Assembly: GCF_020687545.1 (NCBI RefSeq)
Contig: NZ_JAJEQX010000030.1
Location: 1-45,140, forward strand
Length of the DNA stretch: 45,140 nucleotides
Direction: 5' to 3'
DNA from: Ruminococcus turbiniformis
Lineage (GTDB): Bacteria; Bacillota; Clostridia; Lachnospirales; Lachnospiraceae
Part shown: in pieces, positions 34,487 through 43,702 of the stretch
Position numbering within the stretch: position 1 is the first letter of the stretch
Layout: each line of letters opens with the position of its first letter
Translations under genes and position numbers: made by a program
The notes under the pieces: model-generated
The model's input: only the letters and a program-made list of their open reading frames with translations
Database searches by the model: none
Told to the model about the DNA's origin: nothing

Positions 34487-35857
34487 TTATATCGGATTGA
34501 TCTTTTTCTTTATTATATTGACCGTGTTGTTGAGCGCTTCGTCCGTCTTTAAGTCCTGCTCGATTTTCTTCACTCCGTGGTTGATGGAAGAGTGGTCCCT
34601 TCCTCCGAGGAGGATTCCGACGGCCTTCTGGGTTGTGTCAGTCAGAGTCATGCAGAGATACATGACAATCTGTCTGGGAAGTACAATCTCGGCATTTCTC
34701 TTTTTGCTCTTAAGCTCCGAGATCGGAATATTAAAGTGTTCTGATACAATATCTATAATCAGTTCCGGAGTAACCGCACGGTTGTTGTCCGGAGAGATCA
34801 TGTCTTTTAACGCCTCCGCAGCCAGAGGAATGTCGATGGGACGGTTCTCAAGGTTGGAGAGGGCGATCAGTTTGTTTAACGAGCCTTCAAGTTCACGGAT
34901 GTTGGACTTGATATTGTTGGCTATGTACTGCATGACGTCATCCGGAATGTGATAACGGTCGAGTCCGTCAAGTTCTTCCTTCTTTCTTAAGATCGCCATT
35001 CTTGTCTCATAGTCCGGAGCAGATATATCCGCGATCAGGCCCCACTCGAACCTTGTACGGAGCCTTGCCTCAAGAGTCTCGATATCCTTCGGCGGTTTAT
35101 CACTGGAGATAATAATCTGCTTGCCGGAAACATGGAGATGGTTGAACGTATGGAAAAACTCTTCCTGTGTACTCTCTTTTCCTATAATAAACTGAATATC
35201 GTCAATGAGAAGTACATCATTGTTTCTGTATTTCTCACGGAACTTGGTCATTGCGAGTTCACTGCCTGTCTTACCGGATTTCAGAGCGTCGATCAGCTCA
35301 TTGGTAAACGTCTCGCTTGTAACATAAAGCACCTGTTTGGAAGGATCATTCTCCAGGATGTAGTGGGCGATGGAGTGCATAAGGTGCGTCTTTCCAAGTC
35401 CCACGCCTCCGTATATAAAAAGAGGATTGTAGATCTCTCCCGGAGACTCTGCGACTGCAAGAGAGGCAGCGTGCGCAAAGTTGTTGTTGCTTCCTACCAC
35501 AAAGGTGTCGAATGTGTACTTTGGATTCAGGTTTGCTTTTTCATAGATGGCATTGACTTTGTTTTTACGGAGAATATTATTCTTTTTCTCCTGAATGACA
35601 GCGTCATTGTCCGTGACAAAAGCAACTTCATATTCAATGCCTGTCACTTCCGCAATGCAGACTTTAAAAGGAAGAAGATATTTTTCTTCAATATGTTCAA
35701 GGCTCGCCCTTAATTTCACAAGAATATAGACTGTATCATCTTTTACTTCATATACAGTCAGAGGGGCGATCCATGTATTATAAGAAATATTGGATGAGCA
35801 GTATTCCAGCTTCATCTTGTTTAATATCTGGTCCCAGTTTTGTTCTACAATGTTCAT
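34487..35857 (-). CDS. dnaA: Chromosomal replication initiator DnaA
   Basis: 456 aa. Domain I is residues about 1-90, followed by a linker. The AAA+ core has Walker A YGGVGLGKTH (about 149-158), Walker B VLLIDDIQF, LEARLRTRFEWGL with the Arg finger, and sensor II. Domain IV carries the DNA-binding signature MTLTDTTQKAVGILLGGRDHSSINHGVKKIE. Binds the 9-mer boxes listed around it and opens oriC. AGGAG 9 nt before ATG 35857. Divergent from rpmH. Confidence 0.98.
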   Translation of the reverse strand: MNIVEQNWDQILNKMKLEYCSSNISYNTWIAPLTVYEVKDDTVYILVKLRASLEHIEEKYLLPFKVCIAEVTGIEYEVAFVTDNDAVIQEKKNNILRKNKVNAIYEKANLNPKYTFDTFVVGSNNNFAHAASLAVAESPGEIYNPLFIYGGVGLGKTHLMHSIAHYILENDPSKQVLYVTSETFTNELIDALKSGKTGSELAMTKFREKYRNNDVLLIDDIQFIIGKESTQEEFFHTFNHLHVSGKQIIISSDKPPKDIETLEARLRTRFEWGLIADISAPDYETRMAILRKKEELDGLDRYHIPDDVMQYIANNIKSNIRELEGSLNKLIALSNLENRPIDIPLAAEALKDMISPDNNRAVTPELIIDIVSEHFNIPISELKSKKRNAEIVLPRQIVMYLCMTLTDTTQKAVGILLGGRDHSSINHGVKKIEQDLKTDEALNNTVNIIKKKINPI

Positions 35858-35883
35858 CGAAAGTAACTCCTAATCAATAGAAT

Positions 35884-35908
35884 AGAGATATTTAGGCAAA
35901 ATATCTCT
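35884..35908 (-). promoter_or_regulatory. Palindrome in the dnaA 5' UTR
   Basis: 10-bp perfect arms AGAGATATTT (35884-35893) and AAATATCTCT (35899-35908) with a 5-nt loop, between the dnaA promoter and its RBS. An operator or an mRNA stem-loop; no T-run. Confidence 0.5.
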
Positions 35909-35913
35909 CCTAC

Positions 35914-35942
35914 ATTCTACATCAAAAATTATTGTGAATCAA
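35914..35942 (-). promoter_or_regulatory. dnaA promoter
   Basis: Minus strand -35 TTGATT (35942-35937), 17-nt spacer, -10 TAGAAT (35919-35914). The nearest DnaA boxes lie just upstream of the -35, consistent with autoregulation. Confidence 0.6.
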
Positions 35943-35952
35943 CGGAAAATAA

Positions 35953-36080
35953 TGTGTATAACTTTATCAACAGCTTCAAATGCTGTTAAATTAAGCCCAT
36001 ACAGAGTATGAAAAATAATTATCCACTGCCTGTTATCAGGTTATACAGCAGTTATCAACATAGTTTTGCAGTTATACACA
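35953..36080. promoter_or_regulatory. Replication origin oriC, rpmH-dnaA DnaA-box cluster
   Basis: The gap 35858-36282 has no ORF. DnaA-box-like 9-mers are TGTGTATAA 35953-35961, TTATCAACA 35964-35972, TTATCCACT 36019-36027, TTATACAGC 36041-36049 (weak), TTATCAACA 36052-36060 and TTATACACA 36072-36080. All are 1 or more mismatches from consensus. Coding strand switches here from leftward to rightward, matching divergent forks. Confidence 0.8.
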
Positions 36081-36153
36081 TGATGAGGAGAAGGGCTGAG
36101 AGATATGCGGACCGGCATTTCTGCAAATTAATATGGAAAACCCCTGATTTTGC

Positions 36154-36182
36154 TTGACTTCTCACTTTTTTTTCACTATAAT
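36154..36182 (+). promoter_or_regulatory. rpmH promoter
   Basis: TTGACT (36154-36159), 17-nt spacer containing a T8 run, perfect TATAAT (36177-36182). The roughly 95-nt leader carries two small hairpins (TGTCTT/AAGACA and ATACTTT/AAAGTAT). Confidence 0.85.
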
Positions 36183-36282
36183 AAAGTGCGGTGTCTTCTG
36201 AGTGAAAGACAGGTAAAAAAATGTTAATCATTGTGAATACTTTCTTTATAAAGTATATCAGACAAAGGGAGGTGTACAGGGG

Positions 36283-36417
36283 ATGAAGATGACATTTCAG
36301 CCGAAAAAGAGATCAAGATCTAAGGTGCATGGATTCAGAGCAAGAATGAGCACAGCAGGCGGAAGAAAAGTATTAGCTGCCAGAAGAGCAAAAGGAAGAA
36401 AACAGTTATCAGCTTAG
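36283..36417 (+). CDS. rpmH: 50S ribosomal protein L34
   Basis: 44 aa: [20 protein letters not shown], then [20 protein letters not shown] to the end. A typical highly basic L34 found immediately across oriC from dnaA. ATG 36283 is favoured over the internal ATG at 36289 by spacing from GGGAGGT. Too short for many ORF callers but unmistakable. First gene of the rpmH-rnpA-yidD-yidC-jag series. Confidence 0.97.
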   Translation: MKMTFQPKKRSRSKVHGFRARMSTAGGRKVLAARRAKGRKQLSA

Positions 36418-36473
36418 GCCGCAGATTTGTGGCCTTTTCTTCTATTCAATAATAGTTGAGGAACAGGTTGAGA

Positions 36474-36827
36474 ATGAAATTTTCCGAATCTTTAAAGAAG
36501 AATAAAGATTTCCAGAATGTCTATAAAAACGGAAGATCCCTTGCAAACAGTTATCTCGTAATGTATATTCTTAAAAATGATCTTGAAAAAAACAGGCTTG
36601 GGATCTCAGTCAGCAAAAAAGTCGGAAACAGTGTTGTCAGGCATCATCTGACGAGACTGATCAGAGAAAGCTACAGAATATCGGAAGAACATTTCCAGAG
36701 TGGACACGATATAGTTGTAATAGCAAGAACGAGTGCGAAAGATAAAAATTATCATGAGATTGAGAGTGCTCTGATCCACCTCGGAAAACTTCATAAGATA
36801 TATAATAAGGAACAGATTCATTCATAG
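36474..36827 (+). CDS. rnpA: Ribonuclease P protein component
   Basis: 117 aa from ATG 36474 (a TTG-start extension of six codons to 36456 is less likely). Motifs are [17 protein letters not shown], the RNR-type [28 protein letters not shown] and VVIARTSAK. It supports the RNase P ribozyme in trimming tRNA 5' ends. 56 bp after rpmH, 28 bp before yidD. Confidence 0.96.
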   Translation: MKFSESLKKNKDFQNVYKNGRSLANSYLVMYILKNDLEKNRLGISVSKKVGNSVVRHHLTRLIRESYRISEEHFQSGHDIVVIARTSAKDKNYHEIESALIHLGKLHKIYNKEQIHS

Positions 36828-36855
36828 AGACGTTCCGGTTAAAGGAAGTGGCGCG

Positions 36856-37068
36856 ATGAAAAGGATTATGTTATGGATGATCCGGTTTTACAGAAAATAT
36901 TTATCCGGTATGAAAGGATACAGTACATGCAAGTATTATCCCACCTGCTCTCAGTACGGGCTTGAAGCGATTGAAAAGTACGGTGCCTTAAAGGGCGGCT
37001 TGCTCACTGTATGGAGAATCCTGCGCTGCAATCCATTTTCAAAAGGCGGATATGATCCGGTACCCTAA
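36856..37068 (+). CDS. yidD: Membrane protein insertion efficiency factor YidD
   Basis: 70 aa with [14 protein letters not shown], the cysteine pattern [23 protein letters not shown] and [13 protein letters not shown]. Helps YidC-dependent insertion at the membrane. It lies 12 bp before yidC with AAGGAAG upstream of its ATG. Confidence 0.96.
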   Translation: MKRIMLWMIRFYRKYLSGMKGYSTCKYYPTCSQYGLEAIEKYGALKGGLLTVWRILRCNPFSKGGYDPVP

Positions 37069-37080
37069 GGAGGATAAGAA

Positions 37081-38433
37081 ATGGAAACTTATGGACTTTT
37101 AGCTGCTGGAATTTATGACTGGCCGATTATAAAGCAGATATCCTGGCTGCTCGGACAGGTCATGAACGGAATCTATAATATGATGAGTGCGATCGGGATA
37201 CAGAATATCGGTATCTGTATCATCATTTTCACAGTCATTGTCTATACGATTCTGCTTCCACTTACTATTAAACAGCAGAAATTTTCCAAATTGACGGCAG
37301 TAATACAGCCTGAAGTACAGAAAATCCAGAAAAAGTACGCGAACAAACGTGACCAGGTATCTCTTCAGAAGCAGCAGGAAGAGGTCAATATGGTTTATGA
37401 GAAGTACGGAGTCAAGATGTCGAGCGGATGTCTCCCATCCTTATTCCAGATTCTCATTCTGTTCGGTCTCTATCCGGTAGTACAGAATATTCCGAGATAT
37501 GTAACACAGGTAAGAGAAGTGTACATGCCTCTTGTAAATGAACTGCAGTCCATCTCAGGATCACAGGAGATCCTTGAGAAAATAGGAGAAGCAAGCCCGG
37601 TTCTTATGAGTCCGAGCGCTTACGACTATTCAAATGCAAATGTAATTGCAGAAGTTCTGTATAAGTTTCAGAATTCCACATGGAATACTCTGACCGAACA
37701 GATCCCTCAGGTAAAAGAACTTGCTCAGACTACAATAAACCAGGTAGGCGAACTTAACAACTTCCTTGGTATCGATATCGGAGCGCATCCGTGGAATCTT
37801 CTGACAGATGCTTTTGCAGCGGCTTCAATCGGCGGAATTATTCTTGCGATTCTGATCCCGGTACTTGCAGGTCTGACACAGTTCATCAGTGTAAAGCTTT
37901 CCCAGATGGGGGCATCAGGAGCGGCACTCAACGATAAGGACAATCCGATGGCAAGCTCTATGAAGACGATGACTTATACAATGCCGCTGATTTCAGTTTT
38001 CTTCGGTTTCACTCTTCCGGCCGGTCTTGGTCTTTACTGGATTGCCAGTGCGGCGGTGCGAAGCGTACAGCAGCTTGCGGTAAATAAATATCTGAGAACA
38101 AAGAGCGTTGAGGCACTGATTGAGGAAAATCAGAAAAAGGCACAGAAGAAGCGCGAGAAAAAAGGAACTCCGGCAAAAGAGATCAATAAGATGGCTACTA
38201 CAAGTACAAGAAATGTAGGAAACACAACAAAGACCGGAAAAGATAAAACAGATGCCGCGAAGGAAGAAAAAATAAGGAAAGCTCAGGAGCTTGCGCAGAA
38301 TGCAAGACCCGGAAGTCTTACCTCAAAGGCAAATCTCGTGAGCCGTTATAACAGTGGTCAGAAGACAGAACTTCCTGTGCAGGAAGAAAGCGGAGAAGAT
38401 AATTCCGAAAAAGGAAAGAAAAAGAAAAAATAG
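37081..38433 (+). CDS. yidC: Membrane insertase YidC/Oxa1
   Basis: 450 aa. The Oxa1 core starts at about residue 40 (IGICIIIFTVIVYTILLPLTIKQQ) with the cytoplasmic coiled hairpin (QPEVQKIQKKYANKRD). An unusually long segment of about 85 residues (about 140-240) lies between the first core helices, and TM helices near 255-285 and 305-330 follow. A basic C-terminal tail of about 110 residues ends in KKKKK and is suited to ribosome binding. No lipoprotein signal is evident. GGAGG before ATG 37081. Confidence 0.95.
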   Translation: METYGLLAAGIYDWPIIKQISWLLGQVMNGIYNMMSAIGIQNIGICIIIFTVIVYTILLPLTIKQQKFSKLTAVIQPEVQKIQKKYANKRDQVSLQKQQEEVNMVYEKYGVKMSSGCLPSLFQILILFGLYPVVQNIPRYVTQVREVYMPLVNELQSISGSQEILEKIGEASPVLMSPSAYDYSNANVIAEVLYKFQNSTWNTLTEQIPQVKELAQTTINQVGELNNFLGIDIGAHPWNLLTDAFAAASIGGIILAILIPVLAGLTQFISVKLSQMGASGAALNDKDNPMASSMKTMTYTMPLISVFFGFTLPAGLGLYWIASAAVRSVQQLAVNKYLRTKSVEALIEENQKKAQKKREKKGTPAKEINKMATTSTRNVGNTTKTGKDKTDAAKEEKIRKAQELAQNARPGSLTSKANLVSRYNSGQKTELPVQEESGEDNSEKGKKKKK

Positions 38434-38507
38434 AAAAGTGAAAAATAGATTGTCTGTCCTATTGCAGCCCGTTTTACGGACTGCATATGAGAAAGGAAGG
38501 AATGGGT

Positions 38508-39371
38508 ATGAAAGGCAGTATCAGAGTATCAGCAAAGACATTAGACGATGCGATCACTGAGGCATTGATCCAGCTTGGTGTTACAAGTGACAGACTGGAA
38601 TATGAAGTAATCGAGAAAGGAAGCGCGGGTTTTCTCGGTATTGGAGCAAAGCAGGCTGTCATAGAGGCCTGGAGAAAAGAAGAGAAAAAAGAAGAGATTC
38701 TGAAAGAGGCTGAGCCGGTTGTTGAAGAAAAACCGGAGAAGAAGGAAGAAAAAGCCGAAGAGAGAAAGCCTGAAAAAGAGAAGCCGGCCCGCTATGATAA
38801 GAAGAAAAAAGAGAAAAAGGATTCCGCAAAGCCGGCAAAGGAGAAGGCTGAGAAAAAGTCTCCGGAGACAGAGGAAGAAGTTCCTGAAAAGGAAAAACAG
38901 GTTCTTGCAAAAGTGGAAGATCAGACGATCCAGGCGGTAGAGCAGTTTATAAAAGACACTCTGAAGGCGATGGATATGGAGGTGGAGATTACCACATCTA
39001 TCGATGAGGACGGCGCTCTCTGTGTTGATATGAAAGGTGAGCATATGGGAATCCTGATCGGAAAGAGAGGGCAGACGCTCGACTCACTTCAGTATCTCGC
39101 AAACCGTGTGGCGAACAAGCATCAGGACGGATATGTAAGAGTCAAGCTTGACACTGAGAATTACCGGGAAAGAAGAGAAGAAACTCTGAATCACCTTGCA
39201 AAGAATATCGCTCATAAGGTAAAGAGAAACAGAAGACCGGTTATTCTTGAACCGATGAATCCATATGAGAGAAGAATTATCCATTCCGCTCTGCAGTCAG
39301 ATCCTTATGTGACGACACACAGCGAAGGAGAAGAGCCTTACAGAAAAGTGGTAGTCACATTAAAGAGATAA
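38508..39371 (+). CDS. jag: RNA-binding protein Jag/KhpB
   Basis: 287 aa from ATG 38508 (AAGGAAGG 7 nt upstream; ATG 38502 would be too close). Jag_N domain (GSIRVSAKTLDDAITEALIQ ... GFLGIGAKQAVIEAW) is followed by a Lys/Glu-rich linker of about 95 residues. A KH domain (MGILIGKRGQTLDSLQYLAN) and an R3H domain (NPYERRIIHSALQ) complete it. KhpB with KhpA binds many RNAs and influences cell elongation and division in streptococci. Downstream of yidC as in most Firmicutes. Confidence 0.95.
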   Translation: MKGSIRVSAKTLDDAITEALIQLGVTSDRLEYEVIEKGSAGFLGIGAKQAVIEAWRKEEKKEEILKEAEPVVEEKPEKKEEKAEERKPEKEKPARYDKKKKEKKDSAKPAKEKAEKKSPETEEEVPEKEKQVLAKVEDQTIQAVEQFIKDTLKAMDMEVEITTSIDEDGALCVDMKGEHMGILIGKRGQTLDSLQYLANRVANKHQDGYVRVKLDTENYRERREETLNHLAKNIAHKVKRNRRPVILEPMNPYERRIIHSALQSDPYVTTHSEGEEPYRKVVVTLKR

Positions 39372-39415
39372 AGAAAAGGGCAGTCGAAGAGGAATGAATC
39401 TCAGACAATGAAGCG

Positions 39416-39470
39416 AAAGGACGTTTGGCGCTTCACGGATACTTTCGTGAAGACGAAAACGTCCTTTTTA
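39416..39470 (+). terminator. Terminator after jag
   Basis: Outer stem AAAGGACGTTT with AAAACGTCCTTT and an inner hairpin CTTCACG/CGTGAAG (39431-39451), followed by TTTTTAA. Ends the rpmH-jag operon before mnmE. Confidence 0.85.
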
Positions 39471-39549
39471 ATATCATCTTTAGTATCATCCCGTATGTGA
39501 AAACTGTTACAGAGCGGTTTCATCCCGCAGCGGGAGAATGGAGATCAGA

Positions 39550-40920
39550 ATGAAGAGAGAGACGATAGCAGCCATATCTACGGGTATGACAAATTCCGGT
39601 ATCGGGATTGTGAGAATATCAGGAGAGGAAGCGTTTTCTGTTGCGGACCGTGTTTTCATGGGAAAAGAGAAACTCTCAGATGTGAAAAGCCACACGATTC
39701 ATTACGGGCATATAAAGGACGGGGAAGACACTGTGGATGAAGTCCTTGTGATGGCCATGCGCGGGCCGCGGACTTTCACCGGGGAAGATACCGTCGAGAT
39801 TAACTGTCACGGCGGAACGTTTGTGGTGAAGCGGGTGCTGGAGACTGTTCTGAAAAACGGTGCCAGAGCCGCGGAACCGGGAGAATTTACAAAGAGGGCG
39901 TTTCTGAACGGTAAGATGGATCTTTCTCAGGCAGAGGCTGTGATCGATGTGATTAATTCGGAAAATGAATACGCTCTGAAAAGTTCTCTGAATCAGTTAA
40001 AGGGCAGTGTAAGAAATAAAATAACCGATATCAGAAACCGGATTCTGTACAACACTGCATATATAGAGAGCGCACTCGATGACCCGGAACATATAAGTCT
40101 TGAAGGATTCTCATCAGAGCTTGAAAAGACGACTGCCGGGATCAGGAACGAGCTGTCTGAACTGATTCGCTCTGCGGACGATGGACGTATCATAAAAGAG
40201 GGGATTAACACCGTGATTCTCGGAAAGCCGAATGCTGGAAAATCATCCCTTCTCAATGTGCTCTCGGGTTATGAGAGAGCGATCGTTACTGATATAGAAG
40301 GCACTACGAGAGATATTCTGGAAGAGCAGATCAGTCTGGGAGGCTTAAGCCTGAATGTAATCGATACTGCCGGAATACGCAGGACAGACGACGTCATAGA
40401 ACGGATCGGAGTGGAGCGGGCCGCTGAGTATGCGGAAAGGGCGGATCTCATCATATATGTGGTAGATGCGTCGAGAAAACTGGACGAAAATGATGAAAAA
40501 ATATTTTCAATGATATATGATAAGAATACAATTATTCTCCTGAACAAATCAGATCTTGACACTGTAATTTCCGCAGAAGAGATCAAAGAAAGAGCGGGAA
40601 ATATCCCCGTAATCTCTGTCTCTGCGAAGGAGGAACAGGGAATCCGGGATCTGGAAGAGCAGATTAAGAGTATGTTTTTTAAAGGGGATGTTTCTTTTAA
40701 TGATCAGGTGTATATCTCCAATGTAAGGCAGAAAAATGCGCTGATCGACGCCAGGGAGAGTATGGAGAAGGTATTGGAAAGTATAGAGAACGGGATGCCG
40801 GAAGACTTTTATTCCATTGATCTTATGGATGCATATGAGTCGCTTGGCAGCATCACCGGTGAATCGGTAGGAGAAGATTTGGTAAATGAAATATTCAGCA
40901 GATTCTGTATGGGAAAATAA
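39550..40920 (+). CDS. mnmE: tRNA modification GTPase MnmE
   Basis: 456 aa from ATG 39550 ([14 protein letters not shown] at about -10), preferred over an upstream ATG at 39538. N-terminal tetrahydrofolate-binding domain ([18 protein letters not shown]), a helical domain, and the inserted G domain [32 protein letters not shown] and LLNKSDLD. The C-terminus is RFCMGK, where the Cys of the usual C(I/L/M)GK is present. With MnmG it makes cmnm5U34 in tRNAs. Confidence 0.97.
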   Translation: MKRETIAAISTGMTNSGIGIVRISGEEAFSVADRVFMGKEKLSDVKSHTIHYGHIKDGEDTVDEVLVMAMRGPRTFTGEDTVEINCHGGTFVVKRVLETVLKNGARAAEPGEFTKRAFLNGKMDLSQAEAVIDVINSENEYALKSSLNQLKGSVRNKITDIRNRILYNTAYIESALDDPEHISLEGFSSELEKTTAGIRNELSELIRSADDGRIIKEGINTVILGKPNAGKSSLLNVLSGYERAIVTDIEGTTRDILEEQISLGGLSLNVIDTAGIRRTDDVIERIGVERAAEYAERADLIIYVVDASRKLDENDEKIFSMIYDKNTIILLNKSDLDTVISAEEIKERAGNIPVISVSAKEEQGIRDLEEQIKSMFFKGDVSFNDQVYISNVRQKNALIDARESMEKVLESIENGMPEDFYSIDLMDAYESLGSITGESVGEDLVNEIFSRFCMGK

Positions 40921-42775
40921 AGATGAGTATGATATCGCGGTAGTGGGAGCCGGACACGCGGGTTGTGAAGCAGCTCTTGCCGCTGCAAGGCTTGGATTTC
41001 GGACTGTTATGTTTACAGTCAGTGTGGACAGCATTGCGCTGATGCCGTGCAATCCGAATATCGGCGGAAGCTCGAAGGGACATCTCGTGCGGGAGGTGGA
41101 CGCTCTTGGCGGCGAGATGGGAAAGGTGATAGACCGGACATTTATTCAGTCGAAGATGCTCAACAAGTCAAAGGGTCCGGCAGTCCACTCGCTCAGAGCA
41201 CAGGCTGACAAGGCGGATTACAGCAGAGAGATGCGCAGAGTGCTTGAAAACCAGGAAAACCTGGATATCCGTCAGATGGAAGTGACGGATATTCTTGCAG
41301 ATCACGGAAAGGTAACAGGCGTGCAGACGTATTCCGGCGCCATATACCGCGTAAAAGCCGTCGTACTCTGCACGGGAACCTATCTGAAGGCAAGATGCAT
41401 CTACGGCGACGTGAGCACGAATACGGGGCCGAACGGACTTCAAAGCGCCAATTATCTGACGGAGAGTCTGAAAGCTCTCGGAATAGAGATGTACAGATTC
41501 AAGACAGGGACGCCGGCGAGAATCGACAGGAACTCTGTGGATTTCAGCAAAATGGAGGAACAGAAAGGCGATGAGAGAGTCGTTCCATTCTCTTTCACCA
41601 CAGATCCGGAAGATGTGCAGATCGATCAGGTATCATGCTGGCTGACGTACACGAACGAGAAGACGCACGAAATCATAAGAGCAAATCTGGACCGGTCTCC
41701 GCTTTTCTCAGGTGCGATCGAGGGGACAGGGCCGAGATACTGTCCGTCTATTGAAGATAAGGTTGTGAAATTTCCGGACAGGGACAGACATCAGGTATTT
41801 ATTGAGCCGGAGGGGCTTCATACAAACGAAATGTATGTGGGAGGAATGTCAAGCTCTCTTCCAGAAGACGTACAGTATGCAATGTACAGAAGTGTGCCCG
41901 GGCTGGAGCATGCAAAGATCGTGAGAAATGCGTATGCCATTGAGTACGACTGTATCGATGCGAGGCAGCTTAAAAGCACACTGGAATTTAAAAAGATCGA
42001 GGGACTTTTCAGCGGCGGCCAGTTTAACGGAAGTTCGGGATATGAGGAGGCGGCAGCCCAGGGACTGATCGCAGGAATCAATGCCGCGAGAAAACTCCAG
42101 GGAAAAGAAGGGATTGTCATAGACCGGTCGCAGGGATATATCGGCGTTCTGATCGATGATCTTGTGACAAAGGAAAGCCACGAGCCTTACCGGATGATGA
42201 CCTCAAGGGCGGAATACAGGCTGCTTTTGAGACAGGATAACGCTGACTTAAGGCTGACAAAGATCGGTTATGAGATCGGCCTTATAAGCAGAGAAAGGTA
42301 TGAAAAACTGCTTGAAAAAGAGAAGATGATCGAAGAGGAGATCAGGAGGGCAGAGCATACAAACATCGGAACATCCCCTGAAGTACAGTCGCTTCTTCAG
42401 TCGCTTGGAAGTACGCCGCTTACGTCCGGAACAACGCTTGCTGAACTGATCCGGCGTCCGGAGCTTTCTTATGAAAAGCTGGCGCAGATAGATAAAAACC
42501 GCGTTGATCTTCCGTATGATGTCATAGAACAGGTTGATATCAATATCAAGTATGACGGATATATCAAACGGCAGATGCGGCAGGTAGAACAGTTCAAAAA
42601 GATGGAAAACAGGAAAATTCCGGATGATATCAACTATGATGAGGTGAAGAGCTTGAGAATCGAGGCAAAGCAGAAGCTCAATCAGATCCGGCCCTCATCA
42701 ATCGGACAGGCTTCGAGAATATCAGGTGTTTCCCCTGCGGATATATCGGTTCTTCTTGTGTATCTGAAATCATAA
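40886..42775 (+). CDS. mnmG: tRNA uridine-5-carboxymethylaminomethyl modification enzyme MnmG
   Basis: 629 aa flavoprotein. FAD loop [19 protein letters not shown] (about 20-38), [39 protein letters not shown] and the C-terminal helical MnmE-binding domain ([18 protein letters not shown]). The ATG at 40886 has GGAGAAG upstream and lies inside mnmE, giving a 35-nt overlap. Partner of MnmE in wobble-uridine modification. Confidence 0.97.
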   Translation: MKYSADSVWENKDEYDIAVVGAGHAGCEAALAAARLGFRTVMFTVSVDSIALMPCNPNIGGSSKGHLVREVDALGGEMGKVIDRTFIQSKMLNKSKGPAVHSLRAQADKADYSREMRRVLENQENLDIRQMEVTDILADHGKVTGVQTYSGAIYRVKAVVLCTGTYLKARCIYGDVSTNTGPNGLQSANYLTESLKALGIEMYRFKTGTPARIDRNSVDFSKMEEQKGDERVVPFSFTTDPEDVQIDQVSCWLTYTNEKTHEIIRANLDRSPLFSGAIEGTGPRYCPSIEDKVVKFPDRDRHQVFIEPEGLHTNEMYVGGMSSSLPEDVQYAMYRSVPGLEHAKIVRNAYAIEYDCIDARQLKSTLEFKKIEGLFSGGQFNGSSGYEEAAAQGLIAGINAARKLQGKEGIVIDRSQGYIGVLIDDLVTKESHEPYRMMTSRAEYRLLLRQDNADLRLTKIGYEIGLISRERYEKLLEKEKMIEEEIRRAEHTNIGTSPEVQSLLQSLGSTPLTSGTTLAELIRRPELSYEKLAQIDKNRVDLPYDVIEQVDINIKYDGYIKRQMRQVEQFKKMENRKIPDDINYDEVKSLRIEAKQKLNQIRPSSIGQASRISGVSPADISVLLVYLKS

Positions 42776-42836
42776 ATACCTGAAAGATAATTGAAAAAAC
42801 AGAGTAAGCGGAAACTATACTTAGAGGGAGAAAAGC

Positions 42837-43559
42837 ATGGCCGAAGAAAAGTCTTTATTTGAAAAAGAGCTGGAAAATCTGGGGATCACGCTGACGGAGA
42901 GACAGAAAGAGCAGTTTGACCGGTATTATGAGATGCTCACAGAGTGGAACAGAGTTATGAATCTTACCGGAATCACAGACTATGATGAAGTGAATTTAAA
43001 ACATTTCACAGACAGTCTTACAATTGTAAGAATAAAAAATGTGAATGAGATATCCACACTGATCGACGTGGGAACCGGAGCAGGTTTTCCGGGAATACCG
43101 ATTAAAATTGTCTTTCCTCATATAAAGGTGGTACTTCTCGATTCTCTGAATAAGAGAATACGCTTTTTAAATGCAGTTGCAGAAGAACTGAATCTGGAAA
43201 ATGTGGAGACCCTTCACGGACGGGCGGAAGATTTTGCCAGAAAGAAAGAGTACAGAGAGCGGTTTGATCTGTGTGTATCCCGGGCTGTTGCAAACTTATC
43301 CACACTCAGCGAATATTGTCTTCCGTTTGTGAACAAGGGAGGAAGTTTTGTCTCTTATAAGGGGAGTATTTCCGACGAAGAACTTCATGATTCAAAGAGA
43401 GCGGTAGAAATTCTCGGCGGAAAAATCGTAAAGTGTGATAAGTTCATGCTTGGAGATACGGATAACAGAAGGACGCTTCTGGAAATAGAAAAAGTAAAAA
43501 ACACACCCGGAAAATATCCGAGAAAAGCGGGAGTACCGTCAAAAGAGCCTATCATGTGA
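42837..43559 (+). CDS. rsmG: 16S rRNA (guanine527-N7)-methyltransferase RsmG
   Basis: 240 aa. A SAM-dependent methyltransferase with the motif LIDVGTGAGFPGIPIKI (about 80-96), NLTGITDYDEVNLKHFTDSL before it, SRAVANLSTLSEYCLPF, and a C-terminus ending TPGKYPRKAGVPSKEPIM typical of the family. AGAGGGAG before ATG 42837. Loss of RsmG gives low-level streptomycin resistance in other species. Last gene of the mnmE-mnmG-rsmG set. Confidence 0.97.
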   Translation: MAEEKSLFEKELENLGITLTERQKEQFDRYYEMLTEWNRVMNLTGITDYDEVNLKHFTDSLTIVRIKNVNEISTLIDVGTGAGFPGIPIKIVFPHIKVVLLDSLNKRIRFLNAVAEELNLENVETLHGRAEDFARKKEYRERFDLCVSRAVANLSTLSEYCLPFVNKGGSFVSYKGSISDEELHDSKRAVEILGGKIVKCDKFMLGDTDNRRTLLEIEKVKNTPGKYPRKAGVPSKEPIM

Positions 43560-43636
43560 TGTGTAAGATTTTGCGTAATGTGCGTATCTGTATAAAAAGA
43601 GATTTTCTATAATGGGAGAAAAAAGTCCACAAAAGG

Positions 43637-43675
43637 CCCCGTCAGAGTATAACTCAGACGGGGGTCATTTTTATA
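43637..43675 (+). terminator. Terminator after rsmG
   Basis: CCCCGTC (43637-43643) pairs with GACGGGG (43657-43663), with GAGT/ACTC pairing inside. ATTTTTATAATT follows. Confidence 0.85.
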
Positions 43676-43702
43676 ATTATAAATAATTACTACTTGAAAT
43701 AA

